From NCBI RefSeq assembly GCF_900176565.1, contig NZ_FXEH01000005.1:1079384-1143383 (forward strand): DNA of 64,000 nt. Direction: 5' to 3'. Position numbers and translations under genes: made by a program. Each line of letters opens with the position of its first letter. Position 1 is the first letter of the stretch. The notes beneath the pieces were generated by a model that had not been told where the DNA came from, did no database searches, and was given only the letters and a program-made list of their open reading frames with translations. The stretch is from Thalassobacillus devorans (GTDB lineage: Bacteria > Bacillota > Bacilli > Bacillales > Halobacillaceae). This document shows positions 17,020-25,562 of the stretch, piece by piece.

Positions 17020-18120
17020 ATGGTGACGGAAAAAATCAATGGATTGCAATTATTCATCATGATTCTTTTATTGGAACTGGGCAGTGCTGTCGTTCTCGGC
17101 TTCACCTTCGAAGCGGGAAACAGTTCATGGCTCGTGATTATTATGAGTACGCTTGGTGGAATCGCCTTGTATGTTTTGTATACCCATTTATCCAGTTATC
17201 ATCCCACACTTCTGCTGACACAGGCTGTTCGAAAAATTGCGGGGCCTGTAATCGGTTTTCTGATTGCCATCTTGTACATTGGTTACTTTTTTTATATTGC
17301 AGCCAGGGTACTTGGTGATTTCAGCAACCTCCTGCAATTGACGATATTGCAAGGGACTCCTTTGCTTGTGGTAGCAGGTGCCTTCACACTTATGGTAGGA
17401 ATCGCGTCCTACTTGGGGGTAGAGGTACTCGCTCGGACTGCGGAAGTGTTATTCCCGTGGGTCATTGTTTTTGGCGGCCTGTTTCTTATATTCGTCTATA
17501 TTGATGGGCTGCCTGATTTAAGAAACCTGCAGCCCATCCTGGATAAAGGCTGGAAACCGATTATCGATACGACGTTCCCGCAGGGATTGACATTCCCTTT
17601 CGGTGAGTTAATCGTCTTCCTGATGTTCTTCCCTTACCTGGCTGGTTCCACAAACAAAACGAGGATTGGGATCATGGGTGTTATTATGAGCGGAATTATT
17701 CTAACTATTACACAGGTAACGATCTTAGCTGTCCACGGAGCGGAAACAGCCAAATTATTGACGATCCCTTTGTTAGAAACGATATCACTTGTCAATATCC
17801 AGGACATCATCCAGAGGATGGACCCGCTTGTCATTATAACGATGATTGTTTTAGGCTTTTTTAAAATCGCCCTATTTTTTCATGCCGCCATCCTTGGCAT
17901 GCATGAAACTTTTCTCATTCCCCGATCGAAACGCATATGGCTCGTGAGCGGAGCGGGAATCATTCTGATCATTATTACTTATATGATCAGCCATGATTAT
18001 GTGAGACACATCTTTGTTGGTTTGGAAATTGTTCCCATGTATGTCCATGTCCCGCTGCAAATCATCCTGCCGGTCCTTTTGATCGGAATCGCCTTTCTCC
18101 GTCATAAAATCAATCCCTGA
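17020..18120 (+). CDS. Spore germinant receptor B subunit (second copy)
   Basis: A second 366-residue, ten-helix endospore permease (begins TEKINGLQLFIMILLLELGS). It is clearly diverged from the first copy, so the pair is not a recent duplication. AGGAGGGGGG precedes the ATG, 20 nt after the first B gene. Its stop codon abuts the stop codon of the convergent VOC gene at 18121 with no space for a terminator, so the operon's transcripts must run into antisense of that gene. Confidence 0.92.
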   Translation: MVTEKINGLQLFIMILLLELGSAVVLGFTFEAGNSSWLVIIMSTLGGIALYVLYTHLSSYHPTLLLTQAVRKIAGPVIGFLIAILYIGYFFYIAARVLGDFSNLLQLTILQGTPLLVVAGAFTLMVGIASYLGVEVLARTAEVLFPWVIVFGGLFLIFVYIDGLPDLRNLQPILDKGWKPIIDTTFPQGLTFPFGELIVFLMFFPYLAGSTNKTRIGIMGVIMSGIILTITQVTILAVHGAETAKLLTIPLLETISLVNIQDIIQRMDPLVIITMIVLGFFKIALFFHAAILGMHETFLIPRSKRIWLVSGAGIILIIITYMISHDYVRHIFVGLEIVPMYVHVPLQIILPVLLIGIAFLRHKINP

Positions 18121-18504
18121 TTATGCCTGGACGAGCTGAATCATGTTGCCGCACGTATCATCAAAAACGGCGACCATTGATCCTCCCATATTGGTCGGCT
18201 TCGTTTGGAATCTCACACCAAGGGACGCCAGTCGTTCGTACTCCGCGTCAATATCATCGACAGCAAATGAAGTAGCCGGAATACCGTCACGGTAAATGGA
18301 TTCCTGGTATTGTTTGGCGGCAGGATGATGATTCGGCTCCAGCAGCAGGTCGATTCCTCCGGCATCTTCCGGTGAAACCACCGTCAACCAGCGGAAATCT
18401 CCGGCCGGAAGGTCCATTTTTTTCTCAAAACCGAGCACCTCGGTATAAAATTGCAATGCTTTCGCCTGATCTTTCACAAATACACTGGTAATATATATAC
18501 GCAT
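18121..18504 (-). CDS. VOC (glyoxalase/extradiol dioxygenase) family protein
   Basis: A 127-residue single VOC unit with paired beta-alpha-beta-beta-beta modules: ITSVFVKDQAKALQFYTEVL at the start and FAVDDIDAEYERL plus VAVFDDTCGNMIQLVQ at the end. The terminal DTCGNMIQL matches the usual D-P-x-G-N-x-x-x-L pattern. Possible metal ligands remain, but enzyme versus binding protein cannot be decided. The ATG at 18504 follows AAGGAGG, which overlaps the stop of the upstream VOC gene; the two form an operon with a 4-nt gap. Confidence 0.82.
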   Translation of the reverse strand: MRIYITSVFVKDQAKALQFYTEVLGFEKKMDLPAGDFRWLTVVSPEDAGGIDLLLEPNHHPAAKQYQESIYRDGIPATSFAVDDIDAEYERLASLGVRFQTKPTNMGGSMVAVFDDTCGNMIQLVQA

Positions 18505-18508
18505 GAAA

Positions 18509-18916
18509 TTATCCTCCTTTTTCCATGGAACCGGGAATCGGTTCGTAAAGCTCAATCAAATTTCCTGCCGGATCGCGGAAATGAGCAACTTTAATGCCCC
18601 AGTCCTGCTGTTCCACAGGAGTAGTAATAAAGGAAACTTTCCCTTTCCAATTGTGATAGGCTTCCTCGACATCGTCAACGTTAAAAACCAGCGTCGCTGT
18701 ATCGTGGTTTTTCGCATCACGGTCATAGGATTCCCCCACCGCTGCTGCCATCTGCTTTCGTTCGAATAATCCTAAGGTTGCATCACCGATTCCTTTGAAA
18801 TCGGCATAATTCGACTGCTCATTTCCCCAGGTAACCTCAAACCCTAACGTATCCCGGTAGAAAAAGAAACATTCCTCATAATTATCGACCAGCAGCCTGA
18901 TATGTGTCAGCCTCAT
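18509..18916 (-). CDS. VOC family protein
   Basis: A 135-residue VOC protein: THIRLLVDNYEECFFFYRDT at the start, then LVFNVDDVEEAYHNW, and the closing HFRDPAGNLIELYEPI typical of the fold. ATG at 18916 is preceded by GGAGGGA. It is the first gene of a two-gene operon with another VOC protein of clearly different sequence, a pairing seen for small-molecule modification or resistance proteins; the substrate is unknown. Confidence 0.82.
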   Translation of the reverse strand: MRLTHIRLLVDNYEECFFFYRDTLGFEVTWGNEQSNYADFKGIGDATLGLFERKQMAAAVGESYDRDAKNHDTATLVFNVDDVEEAYHNWKGKVSFITTPVEQQDWGIKVAHFRDPAGNLIELYEPIPGSMEKGG

Positions 18917-19042
18917 GGTATCCCTCCATTCCCCTACTATTTCGACTGATTCCGCCTGATTCCTGCTAGACAATCACCCATAACAGAAAATTGCATAGCC
19001 TATTACACAAGGAAAAGAGAATAAATCGGGGAGCGTGTTACT

Positions 19043-20104
19043 GTGAAAGGGAATGTTATCCATTACTTCGCCGGCGACCACACGGCCAAAGGCTTTTTCA
19101 CGTTGTATGACAGTTGTTTTCAGGATACCGGCCTGATATATAAATTAAATGGGACCTCTCCAGGTGTGAAATCGCGGCTGATGAAGCGGCTTGCGGAGGC
19201 ATCGTTGAAAAAAGGTATGGCTTTGGAAATGATTCATCGGTCTTCAGATCCCGAAGAACTGGACGGCATAATTCTTCCGGGTTTGAACATCGGTTTCGTG
19301 GATGGGGACTGCTTTACGGGGAGCGGCAAAGACATAGATACCGATGTCGCGCTGGATAAAGATCAGCTTGCTATTCACGAAGATGAAATCCTCGGTTTGA
19401 AGGAAAAAATAGAAAACGAATTTTCCTCGGCCCACGCTTCCTTTGCGACCGGTCTGCATATCCACGATGGCCTCGAAGAAATATACATCAACCAGATGGA
19501 CTTTACGAAAGCGAACCAGCTGGCTGTCGATCTGAACAAACGCTTTTTCGACGGGGTGGCATCCACAGGCCGGACCGCCATTGTCAAACACCGCTTCTTT
19601 GGTGCTTCCACTCCACATGGTGTAATGGACTACATCGATAATCTTACCGAAGGGCTGGATAAACGCTACTTCATCAAAGGCCGGGCAGGAACCGGAAAAT
19701 CGACGTTATTGAAAAAAATCGCCGCCGCAGCGGAAGAACTTGGCTTCAATATCGAAATGTACCACTGCGGGTTCGATCCAGAGAGCATGGATATGGTCGT
19801 TGTCCGCGAGCTCGGATTTTGTATTTTTGACAGCACCGACCCCCATGAATATTTTCCTGAAAGAGACGGGGATGAAATCGTCGATATCTATGAAAAAGCG
19901 GTTACACCAGGGACGGATGAGAATTACGCCACCGCGATTATGGAATTGAATCGCAGCTATAAATCCTATATGAAAAATGGCATTGTCATATTGCAGGAAG
20001 CGAAGCGGCTGCATGATGAGCTTGAGCAAATCTACGCGGCGGCGACAGATGACAGTAAAGTAGATGCACTATTTGATCAGCTCATAGCAGAGATAGAAGC
20101 CTGA
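19043..20104 (+). CDS. Tandem P-loop NTPase-like protein (PRK06851 type)
   Basis: A 353-residue protein made of two similar halves. The second half has an intact Walker A motif, KGRAGTGKSTLLKK (about residues 212-225). The first half has an equivalent but degenerate loop, LNGTSPGVKSRLMKR (about 35-49). Both are followed by a similar block (ALEMIHRSSDPEELDGI and IEMYHCGFDPESMDMV) and a GFxxxD strand. It thus looks like an internal duplication in which one site lost ATP-binding residues. GTG start with GGGGAGCG upstream. Function is unknown. It has its own terminator. Confidence 0.75.
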   Translation: MKGNVIHYFAGDHTAKGFFTLYDSCFQDTGLIYKLNGTSPGVKSRLMKRLAEASLKKGMALEMIHRSSDPEELDGIILPGLNIGFVDGDCFTGSGKDIDTDVALDKDQLAIHEDEILGLKEKIENEFSSAHASFATGLHIHDGLEEIYINQMDFTKANQLAVDLNKRFFDGVASTGRTAIVKHRFFGASTPHGVMDYIDNLTEGLDKRYFIKGRAGTGKSTLLKKIAAAAEELGFNIEMYHCGFDPESMDMVVVRELGFCIFDSTDPHEYFPERDGDEIVDIYEKAVTPGTDENYATAIMELNRSYKSYMKNGIVILQEAKRLHDELEQIYAAATDDSKVDALFDQLIAEIEA

Positions 20105-20153
20105 TTGCCATGGAGATGTTCGCTCCTTGCCAGAAGATTCTAAATCCCACTTA

Positions 20154-20190
20154 AAAAGCCAGCCACTCTTCCAATAAGTGGCTGGCTTTT
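20154..20190. terminator. Bidirectional intrinsic terminator
   Basis: AAAAGCCAGCCACT pairs perfectly with AGTGGCTGGCTTTT (14 bp) around a 9-nt loop, between convergent genes. Confidence 0.92.
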
Positions 20191-20196
20191 GATTAA

Positions 20197-21309
20197 TTAA
20201 TTCCAAACGTCGTCTGCGATTTCAAGGACATGCCTGATTTTCGCCCATTGCTCATCTTCAGAAAGAATATTGCCTTCTTCAGTGGATGCAAACCCGCATT
20301 GCGGGCTGAGGCACAGCTGATCTAATGATACATATTCCGCCGCTTCCGCGATTCGTTTTTTGATACGATCTTTATCTTCGAGCTCCCCTGTTTTAGAGGT
20401 GATCAGTCCAAGGACGACTCGGAGGTCATCGCGCTTCACGTGACGTAGCGGTTCAAACCCGCCGGAGCGTTCATCATCATACTCGAGGAACAACCCGTCT
20501 ACATTCAGTTCGCTGAAAATCGTTTCCGATACCGCATCATAGCCGCCGGATGCGGTATATGTGGAGCGGAAGTTGCCCCGGCAAATATGCATCGTAATCA
20601 CAAGATCCTCCGGCTTTTTAGCAATCGATTCATTGACTGCCTGGACAAACCATCCTTTTAGTTGATCCGGGTCCTGGCCACGGTCACGGATCATCTGCAG
20701 GCCTTCTTCTGAGAAAAATCCTGCCCATGACGTATCATCGAGCTGCAGGTAGCGGCATCCGGCATCGTAAAAGGCCTGGATCGCTTTTTGATAGGCTTTT
20801 GTCAAATCGCTCAGCAATTCTGTTTCATTTTCATAGATTTCCTTATTGATATTGCCTCGGAATAATAGCATATTCGGGCTCGGAATCGTGAACTTCGGCG
20901 TATGACTCTCTCCCACCAGGGAATGAAGAAATTTATAATGCTCAATCATCGGATGGTTATCACTGAAATCGACTTTATCGATGACCCGGACCGAATGTGG
21001 TTTCGTTTCCACCCCTTTGAACTGGATGCCGGATTCCGGCTCGTATCCTTTGACACCAACTAAATGTTCAAGAAAATCAAAATGCCACCAGGCACGGCGG
21101 AAATCCCCATCGGTAATCGATTGCAGGCCTGCTTCTTTTTGCTTTTCTACCAGTTTGATAATCTCTTCATCTTCCATCCGTGTCAGTTCTTCTGCAGAAA
21201 TTTCCCCATTCTGCCTTTGCTGGCGTGCTTTCTTCAGCCGCTCCGGGCGGAGAAAACTTCCGACATGGTCCCCGCGGAATGGTGCTGTTATAGTTTTTGT
21301 GTCTGTCAT
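20197..21309 (-). CDS. MetE C-domain-like methyltransferase (YxjG/YxjH type)
   Basis: A 370-residue protein resembling the C-terminal catalytic half of cobalamin-independent methionine synthase. GDHVGSFLRP opens the barrel, ITDGDFRR follows near 65, and the zinc-site pattern is present as MHICRGN (His-x-Cys) and the later LCLSPQCGF (Cys). It lacks the N-terminal MetE half, as do YxjG and YxjH. It probably transfers a methyl group to homocysteine or a related thiol. ATG at 21309 follows GAGGAGAGG. It is controlled by the S-box riboswitch at 21402-21556, which fits a methionine-cycle role. Confidence 0.88.
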   Translation of the reverse strand: MTDTKTITAPFRGDHVGSFLRPERLKKARQQRQNGEISAEELTRMEDEEIIKLVEKQKEAGLQSITDGDFRRAWWHFDFLEHLVGVKGYEPESGIQFKGVETKPHSVRVIDKVDFSDNHPMIEHYKFLHSLVGESHTPKFTIPSPNMLLFRGNINKEIYENETELLSDLTKAYQKAIQAFYDAGCRYLQLDDTSWAGFFSEEGLQMIRDRGQDPDQLKGWFVQAVNESIAKKPEDLVITMHICRGNFRSTYTASGGYDAVSETIFSELNVDGLFLEYDDERSGGFEPLRHVKRDDLRVVLGLITSKTGELEDKDRIKKRIAEAAEYVSLDQLCLSPQCGFASTEEGNILSEDEQWAKIRHVLEIADDVWN

Positions 21310-21401
21310 TTCTAATCCTCTCCTCTGCTTTACAAAAATTGCTTTGTCTCCAGGAACTTTTGGCGAAAGCCTTAGTCCTTTCTTACACTTACTTAAAGGA
21401 T

Positions 21402-21439
21402 AAAAAAATAAAAGTCCCTTCCAATAAGAAGAGACTTTA
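21402..21439 (-). terminator. S-box expression-platform terminator
   Basis: On the minus strand, AAAGTCTCTTC pairs with GGAAGGGACTTT and runs into a long T-tract. It lies between the aptamer and the MetE-like gene start (93 nt further on) and is the off-state terminator. Confidence 0.85.
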
Positions 21440-21457
21440 TAATAGAATTCGCCGCTT

Positions 21458-21556
21458 CTTATCTCTCAAGTTCAAAGAACTTGCAGGAATTAGCACCTTG
21501 TATGATACAGGTTGCTGAGGCGTCGCCGGGCCATACCCTCGACCTCTCTTGATAAG
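21458..21556 (-). promoter_or_regulatory. S-box (SAM-I) riboswitch aptamer
   Basis: On the minus strand the aptamer opens with CTTATCAAGAGAGGTCGAGG, continues through ATGGCCC, GACGCCTCAGCAACC and AAGGTGCTAATTCCTGC, and closes with GAGAGATAAG. The first and last segments form P1. These are the hallmark conserved blocks of SAM-I riboswitches, including the pseudoknot-forming GGCCC region. High S-adenosylmethionine should favour the terminator at 21402 and switch off the downstream gene. Confidence 0.95.
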
Positions 21557-21722
21557 ATTTTTATCCAATTTTCAGAAACCAGTATGCTAGTAATCATATC
21601 AGCTGAAGACGAAAAAATAAAGCCAAAGGAAAAATTTCTCTATTGCTTCAATTTGAAGTTTTTTCCATCCCCATTTGGAAACTTTTGCTATCGAATAATG
21701 TAACGAAATGGAGGGAAAAAAG

Positions 21723-21905
21723 ATGAAAAAAGCTGAATTGGAACAGAAAATTGAAGAACAACGACAAAAAATGTACCACATATATATAACAGAAGATCCC
21801 TATCCTGAAGTCGTAAAAGTATCTCAATACTTAGATGAACTATTGAATGAATACACCCGTTATACCAATAGTTTCAAACAATCAAAAGGGTTAAGTTTTG
21901 ATTGA
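21723..21905 (+). CDS. Spo0E-family aspartyl-phosphate phosphatase
   Basis: A 60-residue two-helix protein. The family signature SQYLDELLNEY (SxxLDxLLxxY) is present near residues 36-46, after a charged first helix (KAELEQKIEEQRQKMYHIYI). Spo0E-like phosphatases dephosphorylate Spo0A-P and so delay sporulation. The ATG at 21723 has GGAGGGA 6 nt upstream; an earlier in-frame ATG at 21708 lacks a ribosome site. Monocistronic. The 200 nt to eutH hold nothing else I can name. Confidence 0.9.
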   Translation: MKKAELEQKIEEQRQKMYHIYITEDPYPEVVKVSQYLDELLNEYTRYTNSFKQSKGLSFD

Positions 21906-22109
21906 ATCCAGCTTGATAGCTATACAGCCATCCTTGCACTACCTTCCGATAAAAACAGTGACCCCTCGTTACTAAAAAGCATTCTCTTAACCTATTATCT
22001 CCAGCATAAGTCCGGATACCGGCAAGTAAAATTCTTTCATATTTAGCTTCTATTCTGCCTACTACTCTACTATGATAGAAATTAACTTGAACGAAAGGGC
22101 AGATGGGCT

Positions 22110-23186
22110 ATGGGAATCAACGATATCATCATACTAATTGTAATAGGATTTCTTTGTATTGGAGCCACCGATAAAATACTCGGCAACCGGTTCGGGTTCG
22201 GCGATCGTTTCACGGAAGGGTTCATGGCGATGGGGTCTCTGACGCTCGCGATGGTCGGAATCATTTCCCTGGCACCTGTGATAGCCAAATTCCTGACCCC
22301 TGTCATCTCTCCGGTATACGGAGTGATCGGTGCCGATCCAGCCACTTTCGCAAACACGATTCTCGCCATCGATATGGGCGGCTACTCGCTGGCGACCGAA
22401 ATGTCTCAGCACCCGGATGCCGAGCTGTTCGCCTGGGTTTTCCTTGGAACGATGATGGGCCCGACGATCGTGTTCACCATACCTGTTGCACTCGGAATCA
22501 TTGAAAAACAGGATCACCCCTACTTCGCCAGAGGTATTCTTCTCGGACTGATCACTGTCCCTGTCGGCGCGTTTACAGGTGCGATGGTGGCAGGGCTGGA
22601 GCTGACTATTATTCTCATTAACCTGATACCTACGATTATTTTTTCGACTGTGATTGCCATCGGATTATGGAAAAAACCTTCGATGATGATCTCCGGGTTT
22701 TCGATATTCGGTAAAGGAGTAGAAGCATTAGCGATTATCGGACTCACCGCAATCGCAGTAGAAACCCTGACCGGCATTGTCGTCATCCCCAACATGACGC
22801 CCCTCGATGAAGGGATTCAAATCGTTGGCAGACTCGCCATTTTCCTTGCCGGTGCTTTTCCAATGGTTGCGTTCATCTCCCGTGCCTTTGATAAATACTT
22901 AGCAAAAATCGGCGGAAGACTGCAGATCAGTGAAACTTCGACAACCGGGCTGATTGCATCACTCGCACACAGTATCCCGATGCTGGCGCTTTTAAAGGAG
23001 ATGGAACCTCGAGGAAAAGTCATCAATGTCGCGTTTGCAGTAAGCGGAGCGTTTGTGTTCGGTGGCCATTTAGGTTTTGTCGCGGGGGTCAACCAGGAGA
23101 TGGTGTTTGCCATGATTGTCGGTAAACTTGCCAGCGGCTTTAGCGCAGTTGCGCTTGCTGTTTTCGCATTGAAAAAGACGGTTTGA
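22110..23186 (+). CDS. eutH: EutH-family ethanolamine transporter
   Basis: A 358-residue, about ten-helix membrane protein. The family pattern is clear: GATDKILGNRFGFGDRFTEG near 20-40, then ANTILAIDMGGYSLATEM near 92-109 and FVFGGHLGFVAGVN near 315. EutH carries ethanolamine across the cytoplasmic membrane. No other eut genes (ammonia-lyase, microcompartment) lie nearby, so here it is a lone transporter and the substrate is inferred from the family. Its ATG follows AAAGGGC. Confidence 0.88.
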   Translation: MGINDIIILIVIGFLCIGATDKILGNRFGFGDRFTEGFMAMGSLTLAMVGIISLAPVIAKFLTPVISPVYGVIGADPATFANTILAIDMGGYSLATEMSQHPDAELFAWVFLGTMMGPTIVFTIPVALGIIEKQDHPYFARGILLGLITVPVGAFTGAMVAGLELTIILINLIPTIIFSTVIAIGLWKKPSMMISGFSIFGKGVEALAIIGLTAIAVETLTGIVVIPNMTPLDEGIQIVGRLAIFLAGAFPMVAFISRAFDKYLAKIGGRLQISETSTTGLIASLAHSIPMLALLKEMEPRGKVINVAFAVSGAFVFGGHLGFVAGVNQEMVFAMIVGKLASGFSAVALAVFALKKTV

Positions 23187-23245
23187 ACGACAGGCGTACG
23201 ATTAGCAGGCAAGATCGTACCATTACAACCAAAAGTTGCCCATTA

Positions 23246-23274
23246 AAAAAGGTGCCGATTGCCGGCACCCTTTT
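23246..23274. terminator. Bidirectional terminator between eutH and aceA
   Basis: GGTGCCG/CGGCACC stem flanked by an A-run and a T-run, between convergent gene ends. Confidence 0.88.
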
Positions 23275-23279
23275 GCTGA

Positions 23280-24575
23280 TTATTTTTGAGGAGACAGTTC
23301 TCGTTCGTTAAATTGATCCGCTTCCGTCGAACCTTTCAATGCCGTCGTTGAAGATGTTCCGCCAGAAATGACCTGGGCAACTTCATCAAAGTATCCAGTT
23401 CCGACTTCGCGCTGGTGGCGGGTAGCGGTGTAGCCATGTTCTTCGCTGGCGAATTCAGCCTGCTGCAGCTCGGAATAAGCTTCCATGCCGCGGTCTTTGT
23501 ATTGGCGAGCCAATTCGAACATGCCATGGTTCAAGGAATGGAAACCTGCCAGTGTCACGAACTGGAACTTATAGCCCATTTTGCCAAGCTCCTTCTGGAA
23601 GTTGGCGATCGTCTCGTCGTCCAGTTTCTTTTGCCAGTTGAATGATGGCGAGCAATTGTACGCCAAAAGTTTACCAGGGAATTGCTCATGGATGGCATCG
23701 GCAAACTGCTGTGCTTCTTCCAGGTTCGGTTCTGAAGTTTCACACCAGATCAGGTCGGCATACGGTGCATAAGCCAGACCGCGGGAAATCGCCTGTTCAA
23801 TGCCTGGTTTTGTACGGAAGAATCCTTCTGCTGTCCGTTCGCCAGTCATGAATTCAGCATCATACGGGTCCAGGTCGCTCGTGATCATATCTGCCGCATT
23901 GGCGTCGGTCCGGGCGATAATTATGGTTGGAACACCCATTGTATCCGCTGCAAATCTGGCTGATATCAAGTTGCGTACTGCATTCTGTGTCGGCAGCAAT
24001 ACTTTTCCGCCCAAGTGCCCGCATTTTTTCTCGGAAGATAATTGGTCCTCGAAGTGTACCGCAGAGGCTCCTGCTTCAATCATTCCTTTCATCAATTCAA
24101 ATACATTCAACTGGCCGCCGAATCCTGCTTCGGCATCGGCAACGATCGGCGCGAACCAGTCGATATCGTCCTTACCTTCCATATGGTGAATCTGATCAGC
24201 ACGCTGCAATGCCTGGTTAATCCGCTTGACCACCTGTGGCACGCTGTTTGCCGGGTACAGGCTTTGGTCAGGATACATATGACCGGACAAGTTGGCATCT
24301 GCCGCAACCTGCCACCCGCTTAAGTATATAGCTTTCAGTCCTGCTTTCACCTGTTGCATCGCCTGGTTACCAGTAAGAGCTCCAAGCGCATGTACGTAAC
24401 CTTCTTCATTCAGCATCTTCCACAATTTTTCTGAACCCTTTTTCGCTAAAGTATATTCAATGTCCATCGATCCGCGGAGACGAATGACATCTTCCGGCTC
24501 ATATGGACGTGTAATCCCTTCCCAGCGTTCCTGTTTCCATTGTTCTTTCAGGTTTTCGATTCTTTCTTGTTTCAT
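23280..24575 (-). CDS. aceA: Isocitrate lyase
   Basis: A 431-residue isocitrate lyase, the first enzyme of the glyoxylate shunt (isocitrate to glyoxylate and succinate). The catalytic signature KKCGH is at 183-187, and the Mg-binding [14 protein letters not shown] region precedes it at 141-154. The length matches the short bacterial type. A malate synthase gene is not adjacent, so the shunt partner must be elsewhere. ATG at 24575 follows AAGGAGGAG. Confidence 0.95.
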   Translation of the reverse strand: MKQERIENLKEQWKQERWEGITRPYEPEDVIRLRGSMDIEYTLAKKGSEKLWKMLNEEGYVHALGALTGNQAMQQVKAGLKAIYLSGWQVAADANLSGHMYPDQSLYPANSVPQVVKRINQALQRADQIHHMEGKDDIDWFAPIVADAEAGFGGQLNVFELMKGMIEAGASAVHFEDQLSSEKKCGHLGGKVLLPTQNAVRNLISARFAADTMGVPTIIIARTDANAADMITSDLDPYDAEFMTGERTAEGFFRTKPGIEQAISRGLAYAPYADLIWCETSEPNLEEAQQFADAIHEQFPGKLLAYNCSPSFNWQKKLDDETIANFQKELGKMGYKFQFVTLAGFHSLNHGMFELARQYKDRGMEAYSELQQAEFASEEHGYTATRHQREVGTGYFDEVAQVISGGTSSTTALKGSTEADQFNERELSPQK

Positions 24576-24636
24576 AAAATCTGACTCCTCCTTAGAAATG
24601 GTTATATATAAAGATGTTGCTCATGGATTTATGGAC

Positions 24637-24660
24637 GGGACAGGCCTGGTGCCTGCCCCT
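24637..24660 (-). terminator. GC-rich hairpin between yhfH-like gene and aceA
   Basis: GGGACAGGC pairs with GCCTGCCCC (one mismatch) around CTGGT. It has no T-run, but it lies downstream of the yhfH-like gene and in the 5' region of aceA. Its core resembles four other terminators in the window (35283, 42045, 50797, 52872). Confidence 0.45.
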
Positions 24661-24721
24661 ATTTGTTATAACACATAGACCGAAGTTTATAATTATTATA
24701 TAACAGTATGGTTAAAAAAAT

Positions 24722-24844
24722 TTACTCTTCACTTTTCGCCAGGCAATGTTCACATTCCATAAAGTAAATCGCGCTGTGATCTCCTACTGGTGTACCGCAC
24801 TCCGGGCAATGATGTCCGCTGTTTCGTTCGATCTGTTTTTTCAT
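24722..24844 (-). CDS. YhfH-like zinc-ribbon microprotein
   Basis: A 40-residue protein with two Cys-x2-Cys knuckles, CPECG (residues 13-17) and CEHC (31-34), separated by 14 residues: a minimal zinc ribbon. The layout resembles the small YhfH family of Bacillus. AAAGGAGG lies 6 nt before the ATG at 24844, which makes translation likely although the gene is tiny. Function unknown. A TATA-rich leader lies upstream at 24860-24900. Confidence 0.7.
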   Translation of the reverse strand: MKKQIERNSGHHCPECGTPVGDHSAIYFMECEHCLAKSEE

Positions 24845-25030
24845 GTTAATTCCTCCTTTTATAATACAGTAAAATTTTTTGTTTAACTGTTATGATACAG
24901 TCTATATAGTTTGGCCGGAAAATGCAACCACTTTTTCAGAATTTTTTATGAATTAGTGCTTTAGTCTATTATTTAGGTGTTTTTTATCATAGAAAAAGAC
25001 TACGGAGTGGCGTTAAGTAAGAACATGTTT

Positions 25031-25110
25031 CCGTTAGGGAAGAAGTTTATTGAGACAGGGCGGAACATTTTTGAGACAGGGGAGAAGATAGCGGAGATAA
25101 GGCGGAAATA
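25031..25110. repeat. Degenerate 21-bp tandem repeat, three to four units
   Basis: GAGACAGGGC, GAGACAGGGG and GAGATAAGGC start at 25052, 25073 and 25094, exactly 21 bp apart, with a weaker unit at 25031. Between them GGAACA, GAGAAG and GGAAAT recur at the same phase. The array lies in the divergent gap between the yhfH-like gene and the DUF454 terminator; the 300-bp gap holds no gene that I accept. Confidence 0.6.
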
Positions 25111-25111
25111 C

Positions 25112-25148
25112 AAAAAAACAAACGTAAACAGCAACGTTTACGTTTGTT
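25112..25148 (-). terminator. Intrinsic terminator of the DUF454 gene
   Basis: AACAAACGTAAAC pairs perfectly with GTTTACGTTTGTT, with a T-run on the minus strand. The stem includes the last two bases of the gene. Confidence 0.88.
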
Positions 25149-25518
25149 ATCTCAATGTTTTGAATGACAGCATCACATAGGTGAAAAAGGCTCCAATCAG
25201 AATCATCAACACCCGGATCACCCAGAGATCGACGAAAAAGAAGGCAGAAGAAAGCATCGATACCCACAAAACAGTCACCCCGATAACTTTTGCTTTCAGC
25301 GGGATGCCTCGTTTTTCACGGAAATCACGGATATATTTGCCGAACCATTTGTTGGTGATCAGCCAGTGATACAGCCGGTCGGAGCTCCGGACAAAACAGG
25401 CGGCCGACAACAATAAAAATGGTGTCGTTGGCAACAGCGGCAGTACGATGCCGAGAATGCCAAGGAACAGGGTAATAAATCCGGAAACGATAAGAGTGAT
25501 ACGTAAAATCATATGCAT
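25147..25518 (-). CDS. YbaN-like DUF454 membrane protein
   Basis: A 123-residue protein with three to four helices. LGILGIVLPLLPTTPFLLLSAACF at the N-terminus contains the DUF454 signature (PLLPTTPF), followed by SDRLYHWLITNKWFGKYI and FREKRGIPLKAKV, both typical. YbaN function is not known. Two in-frame ATG codons (25518 and 25512) are possible; neither has a strong ribosome site. It follows the M20 dipeptidase gene by 44 nt on the same strand. Confidence 0.82.
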   Translation of the reverse strand: MHMILRITLIVSGFITLFLGILGIVLPLLPTTPFLLLSAACFVRSSDRLYHWLITNKWFGKYIRDFREKRGIPLKAKVIGVTVLWVSMLSSAFFFVDLWVIRVLMILIGAFFTYVMLSFKTLR

Positions 25519-25562
25519 GGCTACGACACGCCTTTAGAAAAGATTCTGTATTAATACAGTGG

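Noticed and set aside
22082-22517. Overlapping minus-strand frames inside eutH
   Set aside because: Antisense shadows with no ribosome site; the plus-strand protein is clearly a transporter.
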